From Gammaproteobacteria bacterium (GTDB lineage: Bacteria > Pseudomonadota > Gammaproteobacteria > Pseudomonadales > Pseudohongiellaceae): a DNA stretch of 8,188 bases. The position numbers were made by a program, and so were the translations under genes. The notes beneath the pieces are model-generated. The model ran no database searches, had not been told where the DNA came from, and was given only the letters and a program-made list of their open reading frames with translations. The DNA is taken from assembly GCA_003556835.1 (NCBI GenBank), contig PWQG01000111.1:1-8188 (forward strand). The letters run 5' to 3'. Each line of letters begins with the position of its first letter. Position 1 is the stretch's first letter. Shown piece by piece: positions 1 to 6,708 of the stretch.

Positions 1-246
1 CTGCGAAACCATGGCACGCTGACCCTGGGCCGTTCCGTACGAGAAGCGTTCACGTTGATGTATTTCCTGGAGAATGCCTGCGAAAAACAGATCCGGGCCC
101 AGGCCGGCGGGGAAGTGCACTACCCTTCACAGGAAGCGATAGAGACCACCCGCAAGCAGTCAGAAACCCTGCCGAAGGTGTCGAAGCTGCTGTGGCCCGG
201 TTTGTTGCGGCTGATGGATCAGCGGAGCCCGGGGTACAAGGACTGA
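1..246 (+). CDS. Class II aldolase/adducin family protein, C-terminal part (5' end cut by window)
   Basis: The open frame enters from the left edge and gives 81 residues before a TGA at 244-246. It begins LRNHGTLTLGRSVREAF, followed by a helix with FLENACEKQ. This is the hallmark of the class II aldolase/adducin fold: the RNHG histidine is the third zinc-ligand histidine in enzymes such as L-fuculose-phosphate aldolase, and the following helix packs against the core. Members are soluble, usually tetrameric, metal-dependent aldolases, epimerases or decarboxylases acting on small hydroxy-acid or sugar substrates. The earlier metal ligands and the catalytic acid lie outside the window, so the substrate cannot be assigned. 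The tail ends in a basic/aromatic stretch (LLWPGLLRLMDQRSPGYKD). The gene is convergent with the lipoprotein gene, with three bases between the stop codons. Family confidence is high; specific function is unknown. Confidence 0.85.
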   Translation: MRNHGTLTLGRSVREAFTLMYFLENACEKQIRAQAGGEVHYPSQEAIETTRKQSETLPKVSKLLWPGLLRLMDQRSPGYKD

Positions 247-249
247 GTT

Positions 250-882
250 TCAGTGTCCCCAGGGTGCCGGCGGCGCTGCAACCGGTTCGCTCAGGTCAAA
301 CTCAACCTGAAACAGACGCCCACCCGGACGTGCCAGCTCGTACAGAAAGCGCTCACCGGGTTCGATTTCCATGGCCCATATATTGGTGGTGGAAACATCC
401 AGCCCCTCCCGGATGAACATGTCGATCGAGTACTGGTCTACCGGAAACTCCTGCCGCATGGCGGACCCGGGTGAAGTGGTATCACCGCCGTACATGGTGA
501 CGTCTTCGTCACTGCCATCTTCGTGCCGGTGATCATGCTTCAGCCGCAGGCCAGCGTCGGTATCCGTCAGTATCCAGGTCCTACTGCGATTCTCTCCCAC
601 ATGAAAAGGAATATGAATCTCATCCTCTGCACATTCGCTTACATGCATGATCAGTGCCTGGTCCTCAAAAGGATCCGTACCTTCCGGAGGTGGTTCGTTA
701 GCCACGATCCGACCGGCAAAGGCCTGCCCGCAATGCCCGGCAATGCGCTCCATGAACGCCGATTGCGGTACTGCCGCGGGCACCTCGCCAGGCTGCGGTG
801 CTTCACCGCAGGCGGCCAGGGCAATGCCCGCGCCCGGAATCAGCAGGAAAACTTTTCTCAATGATGCTAAACGATGATTCAT
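250..882 (-). CDS. Uncharacterised outer-membrane-type lipoprotein
   Basis: This 210-residue protein starts at an ATG preceded by a strong AAAGGAGG Shine-Dalgarno, which fixes the start. The N-terminus has basic residues (R4, R9, K10), a hydrophobic core and a lipobox LAAC ending at Cys25. Gly at +2 predicts export to the outer membrane rather than inner-membrane retention. The mature part is acidic. Its recognisable features are two cysteines (C51, C84) that could pair in the periplasm, a His/Asp-rich stretch KHDHRHEDGSDED around 115-127, then MYGGDT, and a Gly/Pro/Ala-rich C-terminus. The HEDGSDED-to-YGGDT block resembles that of a conserved hypothetical family recalled from other proteobacteria; no function is known to me. 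The three alternating histidines and nearby acids could bind a metal, which is inference only. It lies 95 bases downstream of the symporter gene on the same strand, so it may be partly read through from it; I saw no convincing promoter or terminator in that gap. Confidence 0.85.
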   Translation of the reverse strand: MNHRLASLRKVFLLIPGAGIALAACGEAPQPGEVPAAVPQSAFMERIAGHCGQAFAGRIVANEPPPEGTDPFEDQALIMHVSECAEDEIHIPFHVGENRSRTWILTDTDAGLRLKHDHRHEDGSDEDVTMYGGDTTSPGSAMRQEFPVDQYSIDMFIREGLDVSTTNIWAMEIEPGERFLYELARPGGRLFQVEFDLSEPVAAPPAPWGH

Positions 883-891
883 GACACCTCC
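883..891 (-). promoter_or_regulatory. Strong ribosome binding site of the lipoprotein gene
   Basis: Read on the minus strand, AGGAGG is followed by four bases (TGTC) and then the ATG at 882-880. This near-perfect anti-16S match supports that start over any internal one and suggests efficient translation. Confidence 0.75.
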
Positions 892-977
892 TTTGGCAGG
901 GAAACAAGCCGATTACGTCCCTCGATTTTGGTCCGATACGGAGCCGCAGCATCCGCTCGCTTCAGAAGCCTGGACAA

Positions 978-2528
978 TCAATCCGATCGCGGAGGCTGCG
1001 TATCTTCTTCCCCTCCTCCGGATTCTGAAGAAGCGCCCTCTTCGCGCTCCAGCCGCTTTTCCCAAAATGTGGCGTTATGAATACCGAGGCTGCGCGGATC
1101 GAAGCGGATAGGCTTGCCACTTTTGAGTTGGCGCTCATAGTCCTGCAAGCAGAGAATGGCAGGCCGCGAAGTGAAGTATATGACAAGGATACCAACGATG
1201 TTGATCCAGGCCATCAGTCCCACCCCGATGTCACCGATATTCCAGATCATGCCGGCCGCATTCACCATGCCGAAGCTGACCATGAACATGATGACCAGCT
1301 TGACCAGGGTCAGCGGAATACGGGCATTGAAGTAGCGATTCAGGTAAGCCACATTGGTCTCGGCGATATAGTAGTAGGCCAGTATGGTGGTGAAGGCAAA
1401 GAAGAACAGTGCAATACCCACGAAGATCGGCCCGAAGTCACCAAACACGCTGAACAAAGCCATCTGGGTGAAGGCTGCCGAACTGATCTCGGTTGCGGGG
1501 TCGACATTCTGTACCACGAACTGCCCGGCCTCGAGCGCTCCCTGAACATTGTATTGCTGGGTGATCAGGATCATGAAGGCGGTTGCCGAACAGACAAACA
1601 GTGTGTCCACATACACCGAGAAAGCCTGCACCAGACCCTGCTGTGCCGGGTGTCTCACTTCCGCGGCAGAGGCAGCGTGCGGACCGGTGCCCTGCCCAGC
1701 CTCATTGGAATAGATTCCACGTCTCACACCCCAGCCGATGGCAGCCCCGAACCCCGCCTGCGCCGTGAAGGCGTCACTGAGAATCAGGCCTATGATACCG
1801 GGCAGCTGGCTCAAGTTCAGAAAGATGATGATGAACGCCATGACGATATAACCCAGGGCCATGAATGGCACGACCACCTGGGTGAATTGGGCAATCCGCT
1901 TGATTCCCCCGAAAATGATGAACGCCAGTATGATGAGAATGATGGCCAGGGCCACCAGTTTGTTGGTACCGACCTCTCCGAACTCTGTGTTTACCGGATT
2001 GCCGGGGCCGAACACCAGCTCCACGGCGTTGCCCACCACATTGGCCTGTACGCCCGGCAGAAATACACCGCAGGCGATGATGGCGGAGATGGCAAACAGC
2101 ACGGCCAGCCAGCGCCAGCCCAGGCAACGTTCGAAGTAATAAGCCGGACCGCCGCGGTACTGGCCATCTTCCTCCACCTTGTAGAGCTGACCGAGCGTTG
2201 ATTCCGCATAGGCGGTGCTGGCACCGAGGAATGCCACCACCCACATCCAGAACACCGCGCCGGGCCCACCAAAACCGATGGCTGCCGCGACGCCGGCAAT
2301 GTTACCCGCCCCCACACGGCCGGATAATGAAACCGTAAGGGCCTGGAATGAGGAAATCCCCTGGGTCGATGTGTTTCCACGCAGAAGCAGGCGCCACATT
2401 TCCCCAAAATGCCGTATCTGGGCGAAGCGGGTGAGGATCGAGTAGAAAAGCCCGGCCCCGAGACAGAGAATGACCAGAGGCGTACTCCAGATGATACTGT
2501 CCAGGGTACTGACAAGGCTTTCCATCAT
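978..2528 (-). CDS. AGCS family sodium:alanine/glycine symporter
   Basis: This 516-residue polytopic inner-membrane protein takes up alanine or glycine together with Na+. The family signature (PROSITE-type GGx[GA]2[LIVM]FWMW...) is present in full at residues 87-102 as GGPGAVFWMWVVAFLG. The second hallmark, RRGIYSNEAGQGTGPHAAS, is at 269-287. About ten to eleven hydrophobic helices are visible, for example 17-32, 92-107, 141-160, 190-208, 218-238, 365-386, 405-425 and 436-452. The start is the first of two consecutive ATGs, with AAAGGA upstream at good spacing. The last 25 or so residues are hydrophilic and rich in Glu, Ser and Gly (EREEGASSESGGGEED), a probable disordered cytoplasmic tail. 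Length fits the family (roughly 450-540). The gene is divergent from the DCC gene and has a candidate promoter at 2565-2592. The substrate could be D-alanine, L-alanine, glycine or another small neutral amino acid; sequence alone does not decide. Confidence 0.95.
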   Translation of the reverse strand: MMESLVSTLDSIIWSTPLVILCLGAGLFYSILTRFAQIRHFGEMWRLLLRGNTSTQGISSFQALTVSLSGRVGAGNIAGVAAAIGFGGPGAVFWMWVVAFLGASTAYAESTLGQLYKVEEDGQYRGGPAYYFERCLGWRWLAVLFAISAIIACGVFLPGVQANVVGNAVELVFGPGNPVNTEFGEVGTNKLVALAIILIILAFIIFGGIKRIAQFTQVVVPFMALGYIVMAFIIIFLNLSQLPGIIGLILSDAFTAQAGFGAAIGWGVRRGIYSNEAGQGTGPHAASAAEVRHPAQQGLVQAFSVYVDTLFVCSATAFMILITQQYNVQGALEAGQFVVQNVDPATEISSAAFTQMALFSVFGDFGPIFVGIALFFFAFTTILAYYYIAETNVAYLNRYFNARIPLTLVKLVIMFMVSFGMVNAAGMIWNIGDIGVGLMAWINIVGILVIYFTSRPAILCLQDYERQLKSGKPIRFDPRSLGIHNATFWEKRLEREEGASSESGGGEEDTQPPRSD

Positions 2529-2564
2529 GTGGTCCTTTTGTTGTTGGTGGTGGATGGCCCGGTC

Positions 2565-2592
2565 AGTATGCCAGTTTTCTCCGATACCGCAA
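2565..2592 (-). promoter_or_regulatory. Candidate sigma70-type promoter for the AGCS symporter gene
   Basis: On the minus strand, TTGCGG (2592-2587) is followed by 16 bases and then CATACT (2570-2565). CATACT matches four of six positions of the -10 consensus and is preceded by TGG, giving an extended -10 (TGn). The -35 is weak (only TTG matches). Transcription would start near 2558, leaving a leader of about 30 bases before the ATG. Assigned by eye only. Confidence 0.4.
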
Positions 2593-2650
2593 ACGCATCA
2601 ATCCAGTGCCGGGAGGGTGGCGTAATACGCAGTACAAATCGGGAGTGAAT

Positions 2651-3088
2651 ATGAATCAGGCAAGCAAAGATCTGGCAGAATTACGATTGTTTTATGACGG
2701 AAGCTGCCCGATATGCATGATGGAAATCCGACACCTGGACAAGCTCGATCGCAACGATGCCCTGGACCTTCAGGACATCAATGCCGAAGACTTCAACGAA
2801 CGCTTTCCCCATATTGACACGGCAGAAGCGGATCGTCTGCTGCACGCGGAACTGCCCGACGGGCGCATGCTCTTCGGCCTGGATGCAAGCTGTCGCGCCT
2901 GGGATGTTGTGGGCAAGGGGCATTGGTTCGCGTTTCTCCGCTGGCCCCTGATCCGCCCGGTCGCCGATCTTTTCTACCGCGGCTTCGCCCGATACCGGCA
3001 CCGACTGGGTCGACTCTTCGGCCGGGCAGCGTCATGTGACTCAGGCAGCTGCCCTGCTCCGGAGAAGAAAGCCCGAAAACACCACTGA
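2651..3088 (+). CDS. DCC family (DUF393) thiol-disulfide oxidoreductase-like protein
   Basis: A small 145-residue protein without a signal peptide. The family-defining motif lies near the N-terminus: a short beta strand LRLFYDG and then SCPICMMEI, giving C19-P-I-C22 after an Asp-Gly pair (the D-G-x-C-x-x-C arrangement for which DCC proteins are named). DCC proteins are predicted to have a thioredoxin-like fold and thiol redox activity, but their substrates are largely unknown. The middle part (LFGLDASCRAW, then HWFAFLRWPLIRPVADLFYRGFARYR) matches the family's usual ending, and a second cysteine pair, C129 and C134 (CDSGSC), sits close to the C-terminus. I chose ATG 2651 over the in-frame ATG at 2606 because GGGAG lies five bases before it, the earlier start adds only a 15-residue unconserved leader, and the YDGxCPxC motif then falls at the usual distance. 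It is followed at 182 bases by the NosR-like gene. Confidence 0.88.
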   Translation: MNQASKDLAELRLFYDGSCPICMMEIRHLDKLDRNDALDLQDINAEDFNERFPHIDTAEADRLLHAELPDGRMLFGLDASCRAWDVVGKGHWFAFLRWPLIRPVADLFYRGFARYRHRLGRLFGRAASCDSGSCPAPEKKARKHH

Positions 3089-3130
3089 TCGCAGCTTACT
3101 CAGTCTGCTCATAATGCCCCATGATCATCC

Positions 3131-3153
3131 CGGCACCAATTAATGTGGTCCCC
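3131..3153 (+). repeat. Imperfect inverted repeat upstream of the NosR-like gene
   Basis: CGGCACCA and TGGTCCCC flank a seven-base AT-rich spacer (ATTAATG). Six of eight arm positions pair, with ACCA/TGGT perfect. It has no T-tract after it, so it does not look like an intrinsic terminator for the DCC gene. It lies about 50 bases upstream of the candidate -35 at 3201, where a regulator could bind. Low confidence: short dyads arise by chance. Confidence 0.3.
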
Positions 3154-3180
3154 GATCGCTTCCAGCAATGCCGTTCCCGA

Positions 3181-3196
3181 TTGATCGCGTCATCAC
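3181..3196 (+). promoter_or_regulatory. TTGAT/ATCAC dyad just upstream of the -35 (possible operator)
   Basis: TTGAT and ATCAC are separated by six bases (CGCGTC), forming a TGAT-N6-ATCA inverted repeat. The half-sites resemble those of the FNR/CRP superfamily, but the spacing is two bases longer than the canonical FNR or CRP site, so identity is not claimed. It is centred about 47 bases before the predicted transcription start of the NosR-like gene. Confidence 0.25.
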
Positions 3197-3200
3197 AGCA

Positions 3201-3229
3201 TTGCCTGCCGGCGGCCCAGGCTCTACTAT
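3201..3229 (+). promoter_or_regulatory. Candidate sigma70-type promoter for the NosR-like gene
   Basis: TTGCCT (3201-3206) and TACTAT (3224-3229) are separated by exactly 17 bases. Four of six positions match the -35 consensus and five of six match the -10. Transcription would begin near 3236, giving a leader of about 35 bases before the ATG at 3271. This suggests the gene can be transcribed separately from the DCC gene. Assigned by eye only. Confidence 0.5.
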
Positions 3230-3270
3230 TGGCGCAGCCGAACAAAAAGAAGCAGGAACAATAACAATCA

Positions 3271-5274
3271 ATGACTCAATCCTCTCGCCCCGTCCAGCTG
3301 ATTGCCCAATGCCTGCTCATCCTGCTGTGCTGCCTGACCGCCGTCACTCCCTCACGGGCGCAGACCCCTTTCACGGACACCGTCACGGACGAGCTGCTTT
3401 CACAAGTAATGCCCGGGGCACTGCGCTTTGGGGAGAAGACCGGGGAGCCGCCGGTGTTCCCTGCTTATCGCAATACCGAGAACGGTGAAGAGGCGCTTGC
3501 CGGTTACGCCTTCCTGACCGCCGACATGCCTCCGGAAGAGGTCGGATTCAGCGCACCGATCAATGTCCTGGTCGGGATGGATATCGAAGGACGTTTGACC
3601 GGCATCAAGGTCATGGATTACCGGGAATCCTATCTGTCTATCCGCGGTGACTTTCTCAACAGCCGGGGCTTCCAGCCACAGTTCCGTAACAAAACCCTGG
3701 ACGAGGGCTTCCGGGTGGGGCAGGACATCAATGGCGTCTCCCGCGCCACCATCAGCAGCTGGGCCATGAGCCGGGGCATCCACAACGCGGCCCGGCGCGT
3801 CGCCCGTAGCCATCTTGAGGGCGTTGGCGGCGCGGGAGACGGTGACGAAGCCCTGGCCCGTGAGTTGCTGGAAGCGATGAGCTGGCAGGATATGCTCGAT
3901 ACGGGAATGATCACTCCGCTCACCATCACCCTGGAAGACGGCAGTCAGCTTGAACTGGCCTTTGCCTATATGGGACGGGAAGTGCTGGGCGAAGTGCTGG
4001 TCGGCACGCCAGACTATTCCGGCGCCGAGCGACAACTGAGCAGCCGCTTCGACAGCGGTGAAATGCTGCTTGTGGCCATCAATGGCAACCCGTCCGACCC
4101 CTTCCGTCAGGAGCGCCTTGCCCTGCAACAGCAGGAGCGCCACTATCCCATGCCACGTCCGCACTTCGTCTACGCCGGCGCAGCGACCGCCGGCAAGATC
4201 GAAGGGAAGGCCCGCTTTGCTGGCGCCCTGGTGCTGGACGAAACGGTGGACCTGAGCCAGCCTTTCACGGTGCTGTACGAGCAGGATGGAGTGCATCCGG
4301 GAGAAAACTCCGTGCAGATCCAACTGAATGGTATTGCCCTGGCATTGGCACTTGGGCAACCGGTGCAGGACCCCGCGCAACTGGCCCTGGACGGAATCGA
4401 TACAAGGGCACACAGCGGCTTTCTGCTGCTGCCCAACGACACGGACTGGCCCCGGGTCATTGCCCTGGCTTTCCTGCTGACACTGGTGATGGTTGCATTC
4501 CTGCGCAAGAGCGAGCGCCTGCGCTGGGCTGCATTGGGTGTGACCCTGCTCTACCTGGGTTTCATCGACGGCGGCTTTCTTTCCATCTCACACATCACCA
4601 ATGGATTGCAGCTCGGGCCCTCGATGTATCTCAGTGACCTGCCCTTGCTGATGATCATCGCCTTCACCCTGGTCACCACCCTGCTCTGGGGCCGAGTGTT
4701 CTGTTCCTCCCTCTGCCCTTTCGGCGCGCTACAGGACCTGCTCACCCGCATCACTCCAAAACGCTGGCAGCGAAAAGTGCCGCAGCGCATCCACGACCGG
4801 GCACAGCTCATCAAGTATGCCTTTCTCGCCGTGATTCTACTCGGAGCAATATTTTTCAGCGGAGTCAGCCTGTTCCAGTACGTCGAACCCTTCGGCACAC
4901 TGTTTTACTTCAGTACTTCGATCCTGCTGTGGTTCATCCTGCTCGTAATCCTGCTGGCTTCCATGGTGGTCAAACGGTTTTACTGCCGTTACCTGTGCCC
5001 CCTTGGCGCTGCCCTGGGTATCCTGTCCCTGATCAGTCCGCTACGGATACAACGTGTCGAACAGTGCCAGGCCTGTAAGGTCTGTGAACAGAGCTGCCCG
5101 ACCGGAGCGATCCGGGGAGCCGACATCCAGTTTCACGAATGCGTGCGCTGTGACATCTGTGAAAACAAGCTGGAGCACCGGGCCGGCGTCTGTCGCCACA
5201 GCATGGAGGATATCCGCAAGCGCCATCGTGACTGGCAGCCTGTGCATATCAAGAGCCAGGCCGATCCGATCTGA
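3271..5274 (+). CDS. NosR/NirI-like membrane flavo-polyferredoxin (FMN-binding domain plus 4Fe-4S tail)
   Basis: 667 residues, predicted to carry electrons across the inner membrane. In order: a signal peptide (1-30, cleavage after PSRA); a periplasmic FMN-binding domain at about 75-180 containing GVSRATISS, where Thr160 matches the S-[GR]-A-T-x-[ST] site to which ApbE attaches FMN; a further periplasmic region to about 390; about five membrane helices (394-411, 419-435, 457-474, 512-530, 543-566); two CxxxCP motifs, C478/C482 and C572/C576; and a ferredoxin-like tail with C599-C602-C605-C609 and a second set C624-C627-C630 followed by C641. This is the NosR/NirI plan, slightly shorter than typical NosR (about 700-725). 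NosR is needed for nitrous oxide reductase activity and expression, but no nos gene is visible here, so I leave the symbol empty. The start has only a modest AGGA 13 bases upstream, but the signal peptide supports it. The electron donor is probably quinol or cytoplasmic; the acceptor is unknown. Confidence 0.88.
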   Translation: MTQSSRPVQLIAQCLLILLCCLTAVTPSRAQTPFTDTVTDELLSQVMPGALRFGEKTGEPPVFPAYRNTENGEEALAGYAFLTADMPPEEVGFSAPINVLVGMDIEGRLTGIKVMDYRESYLSIRGDFLNSRGFQPQFRNKTLDEGFRVGQDINGVSRATISSWAMSRGIHNAARRVARSHLEGVGGAGDGDEALARELLEAMSWQDMLDTGMITPLTITLEDGSQLELAFAYMGREVLGEVLVGTPDYSGAERQLSSRFDSGEMLLVAINGNPSDPFRQERLALQQQERHYPMPRPHFVYAGAATAGKIEGKARFAGALVLDETVDLSQPFTVLYEQDGVHPGENSVQIQLNGIALALALGQPVQDPAQLALDGIDTRAHSGFLLLPNDTDWPRVIALAFLLTLVMVAFLRKSERLRWAALGVTLLYLGFIDGGFLSISHITNGLQLGPSMYLSDLPLLMIIAFTLVTTLLWGRVFCSSLCPFGALQDLLTRITPKRWQRKVPQRIHDRAQLIKYAFLAVILLGAIFFSGVSLFQYVEPFGTLFYFSTSILLWFILLVILLASMVVKRFYCRYLCPLGAALGILSLISPLRIQRVEQCQACKVCEQSCPTGAIRGADIQFHECVRCDICENKLEHRAGVCRHSMEDIRKRHRDWQPVHIKSQADPI

Positions 5275-5379
5275 AAACAGCTGGACCGGTCACGCGGGCT
5301 ACTGGCATCATCGGACTCAGATATTCGGCCGTACATAGCCCCTGGACGCATTCATGCAAGCACTGGAAGACTGCAGATT

Positions 5380-6708
5380 ATGACCGATCGCCCCCTCGCC
5401 CCCCGTCGCGAAATCTTCGGCTGGGCCATGTTCGATTTCGCCAATCAGGGCTACACCCTGCTGATCATTACGGTGATCTATGGCGACCTGTTCACCCGGG
5501 TGATTGTTGGCGACAGCCCGGATTACCGACTTGGCAACCTGCTCTGGAGTGTGGCGCTGGCGATCAGCTACATGATGGTGGTGGTCAGCAATCCGGTCTG
5601 CGGTGCAATCATGGATCACTCGCGGAGTCGGAAACGCTTCCTTTTTGCCAGCTATATACTGACAGTCACCGCCACCATCTTGCTGTACTTCATTGAGCCC
5701 GGCTGGATTGTTCCGGCCATGATCCTGCTGATCATCTCGAACTTCGCCTATGCCATCGGTGAAGGTTTCATCGCCAGCTTCCTGCCGGATCTGGGCCCCC
5801 GCAAGGCCCTGGGTTGGATCTCGGGGCTGGGTTGGAGCCTGGGTTACATTGGCGGCTTGATCGCCACCGCATTCACCCTGTTTTTCCTGGGCGACGTCTC
5901 CGCAGAAAACTATGACACCATCCGCTGGGTCGGCCCTTTTGCCGGAATATTCTTCCTGGTGGCCGCCATCCCGACTTTCGTATGGGTGCAGGAACGCGGC
6001 CGGCACCGCCCACCAGCAGCGGGCCAGAGCCTGGTCCGTGCCGGAATCCAGCGCATCGGTGTCACCTGGAAGGAGATCCACCACTTCCGCGACCTGCGCG
6101 CCCTGCTGATTTCCGTGTTTTTTGCCATGGCGGGCATCTACATCATCATTGCCTTTTCCTTCATCTATGGCGCCCAGGTCATCGGCTGGGATGAAGATGT
6201 GCGCATCCTGATGTTTGTGACCGTACAGATCACCGCTGCCGTCGGCGCCATCAGTTTTGGCATGCTGCAGAGTCGGATCGGTGCGCGCAGGACCTATATC
6301 ATCACCCTGTCATTGTGGCTGCTCGCCATCATGGCCATCTGGCAGACCCCGGCCCTGACCAATGTGGTCCAGAACCTGTTCGGTGTTGATTGGGAAGCCC
6401 AGTATGTGTTCCTGTTCGCCGGCGCGCTGGCCGGCATCAGCCTGGGGTCGTCACAATCGGCGGCCCGCGCCCTCGTCGGGGTGCTGACCCCCACCGGCAA
6501 GGCTGCCGAGTTTTTTGGCTTCTGGGGAATGGCGGCCAAACTGGCCGCTGTCTTTGGCATCCTGGGTCTGGGGCTGATCCAGTGGGCACTGGGCCTGGCC
6601 GATGCCATCCTGTTCTGCCTGGCACTGTTCATACTGGCCATCATCACCGTGCTGCCGGTTAACGAAGCACGCGGGGAGCTGGCCGCCGATGACTGGCGGG
6701 AAGCCTAG
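5380..6708 (+). CDS. UMF1-family MFS transporter (Atg22-like)
   Basis: A 442-residue inner-membrane protein of about twelve helices. The N-terminal EIFGWAMFDFANQGY (11-25) is the hallmark of the UMF1 branch of the major facilitator superfamily, related to yeast vacuolar Atg22. The helix 2-3 loop GAIMDHSRSRKR (75-86) corresponds to MFS motif A (GxxxDrxgRr). A second family block, SSQSAARALVGVLTPTGKAAEFFGFWG (358-383 region), is in the C-terminal half. Yeast Atg22 helps export amino acids from the vacuole; bacterial members mostly have no proven substrate, so none is assigned. The ATG has GGAAGA nine bases upstream. It begins 105 bases after the NosR-like gene on the same strand; I saw no clear promoter or terminator in that gap, so co-transcription is possible but unproven. 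Its TAG overlaps the stop codon of the convergent phosphodiesterase gene. Confidence 0.92.
   Translation: MTDRPLAPRREIFGWAMFDFANQGYTLLIITVIYGDLFTRVIVGDSPDYRLGNLLWSVALAISYMMVVVSNPVCGAIMDHSRSRKRFLFASYILTVTATILLYFIEPGWIVPAMILLIISNFAYAIGEGFIASFLPDLGPRKALGWISGLGWSLGYIGGLIATAFTLFFLGDVSAENYDTIRWVGPFAGIFFLVAAIPTFVWVQERGRHRPPAAGQSLVRAGIQRIGVTWKEIHHFRDLRALLISVFFAMAGIYIIIAFSFIYGAQVIGWDEDVRILMFVTVQITAAVGAISFGMLQSRIGARRTYIITLSLWLLAIMAIWQTPALTNVVQNLFGVDWEAQYVFLFAGALAGISLGSSQSAARALVGVLTPTGKAAEFFGFWGMAAKLAAVFGILGLGLIQWALGLADAILFCLALFILAIITVLPVNEARGELAADDWREA

Noticed and set aside
1077..2201. A 374-codon open frame on the + strand opposite the symporter gene
   Set aside because: It is fully antisense to a clear AGCS gene, is rich in His, Asp, Gln and Gly with no recognisable domain, and has no Shine-Dalgarno. 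It is what a GC-biased membrane-protein gene produces on its opposite strand.
2536..2555. Short TTG/TGG-rich run upstream of the symporter gene
   Set aside because: It is an imperfect run of a few triplets in a leader region, too short and irregular to call a repeat element.
3089..3130. Possible intrinsic terminator after the DCC gene
   Set aside because: No GC-rich stem with a following T-tract is present; the nearest dyad (3131-3153) has short arms and no T-tract.
3181..3196. Calling the TTGAT/ATCAC dyad a true FNR or CRP site
   Set aside because: The half-sites look similar, but six bases separate them instead of the four expected in this register, so I report only an unnamed dyad.
3400..4413. 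A 337-codon open frame on the - strand opposite the NosR-like gene
   Set aside because: It lies inside the periplasmic part of a well-supported gene, starts at a GTG without a ribosome binding site, and its His/Gln-rich composition matches no family I recognise.
5275..5379. Possible promoter in the gap before the MFS gene
   Set aside because: TACATA at 5332-5337 matches only three positions of a -10 box and has no -35 at a suitable distance.
5317..6084. A 255-codon open frame on the - strand opposite the MFS gene
   Set aside because: It is antisense to the conserved N-terminal half of the UMF1 transporter, is rich in Asp, Gln and Gly, and shows no domain or signal.
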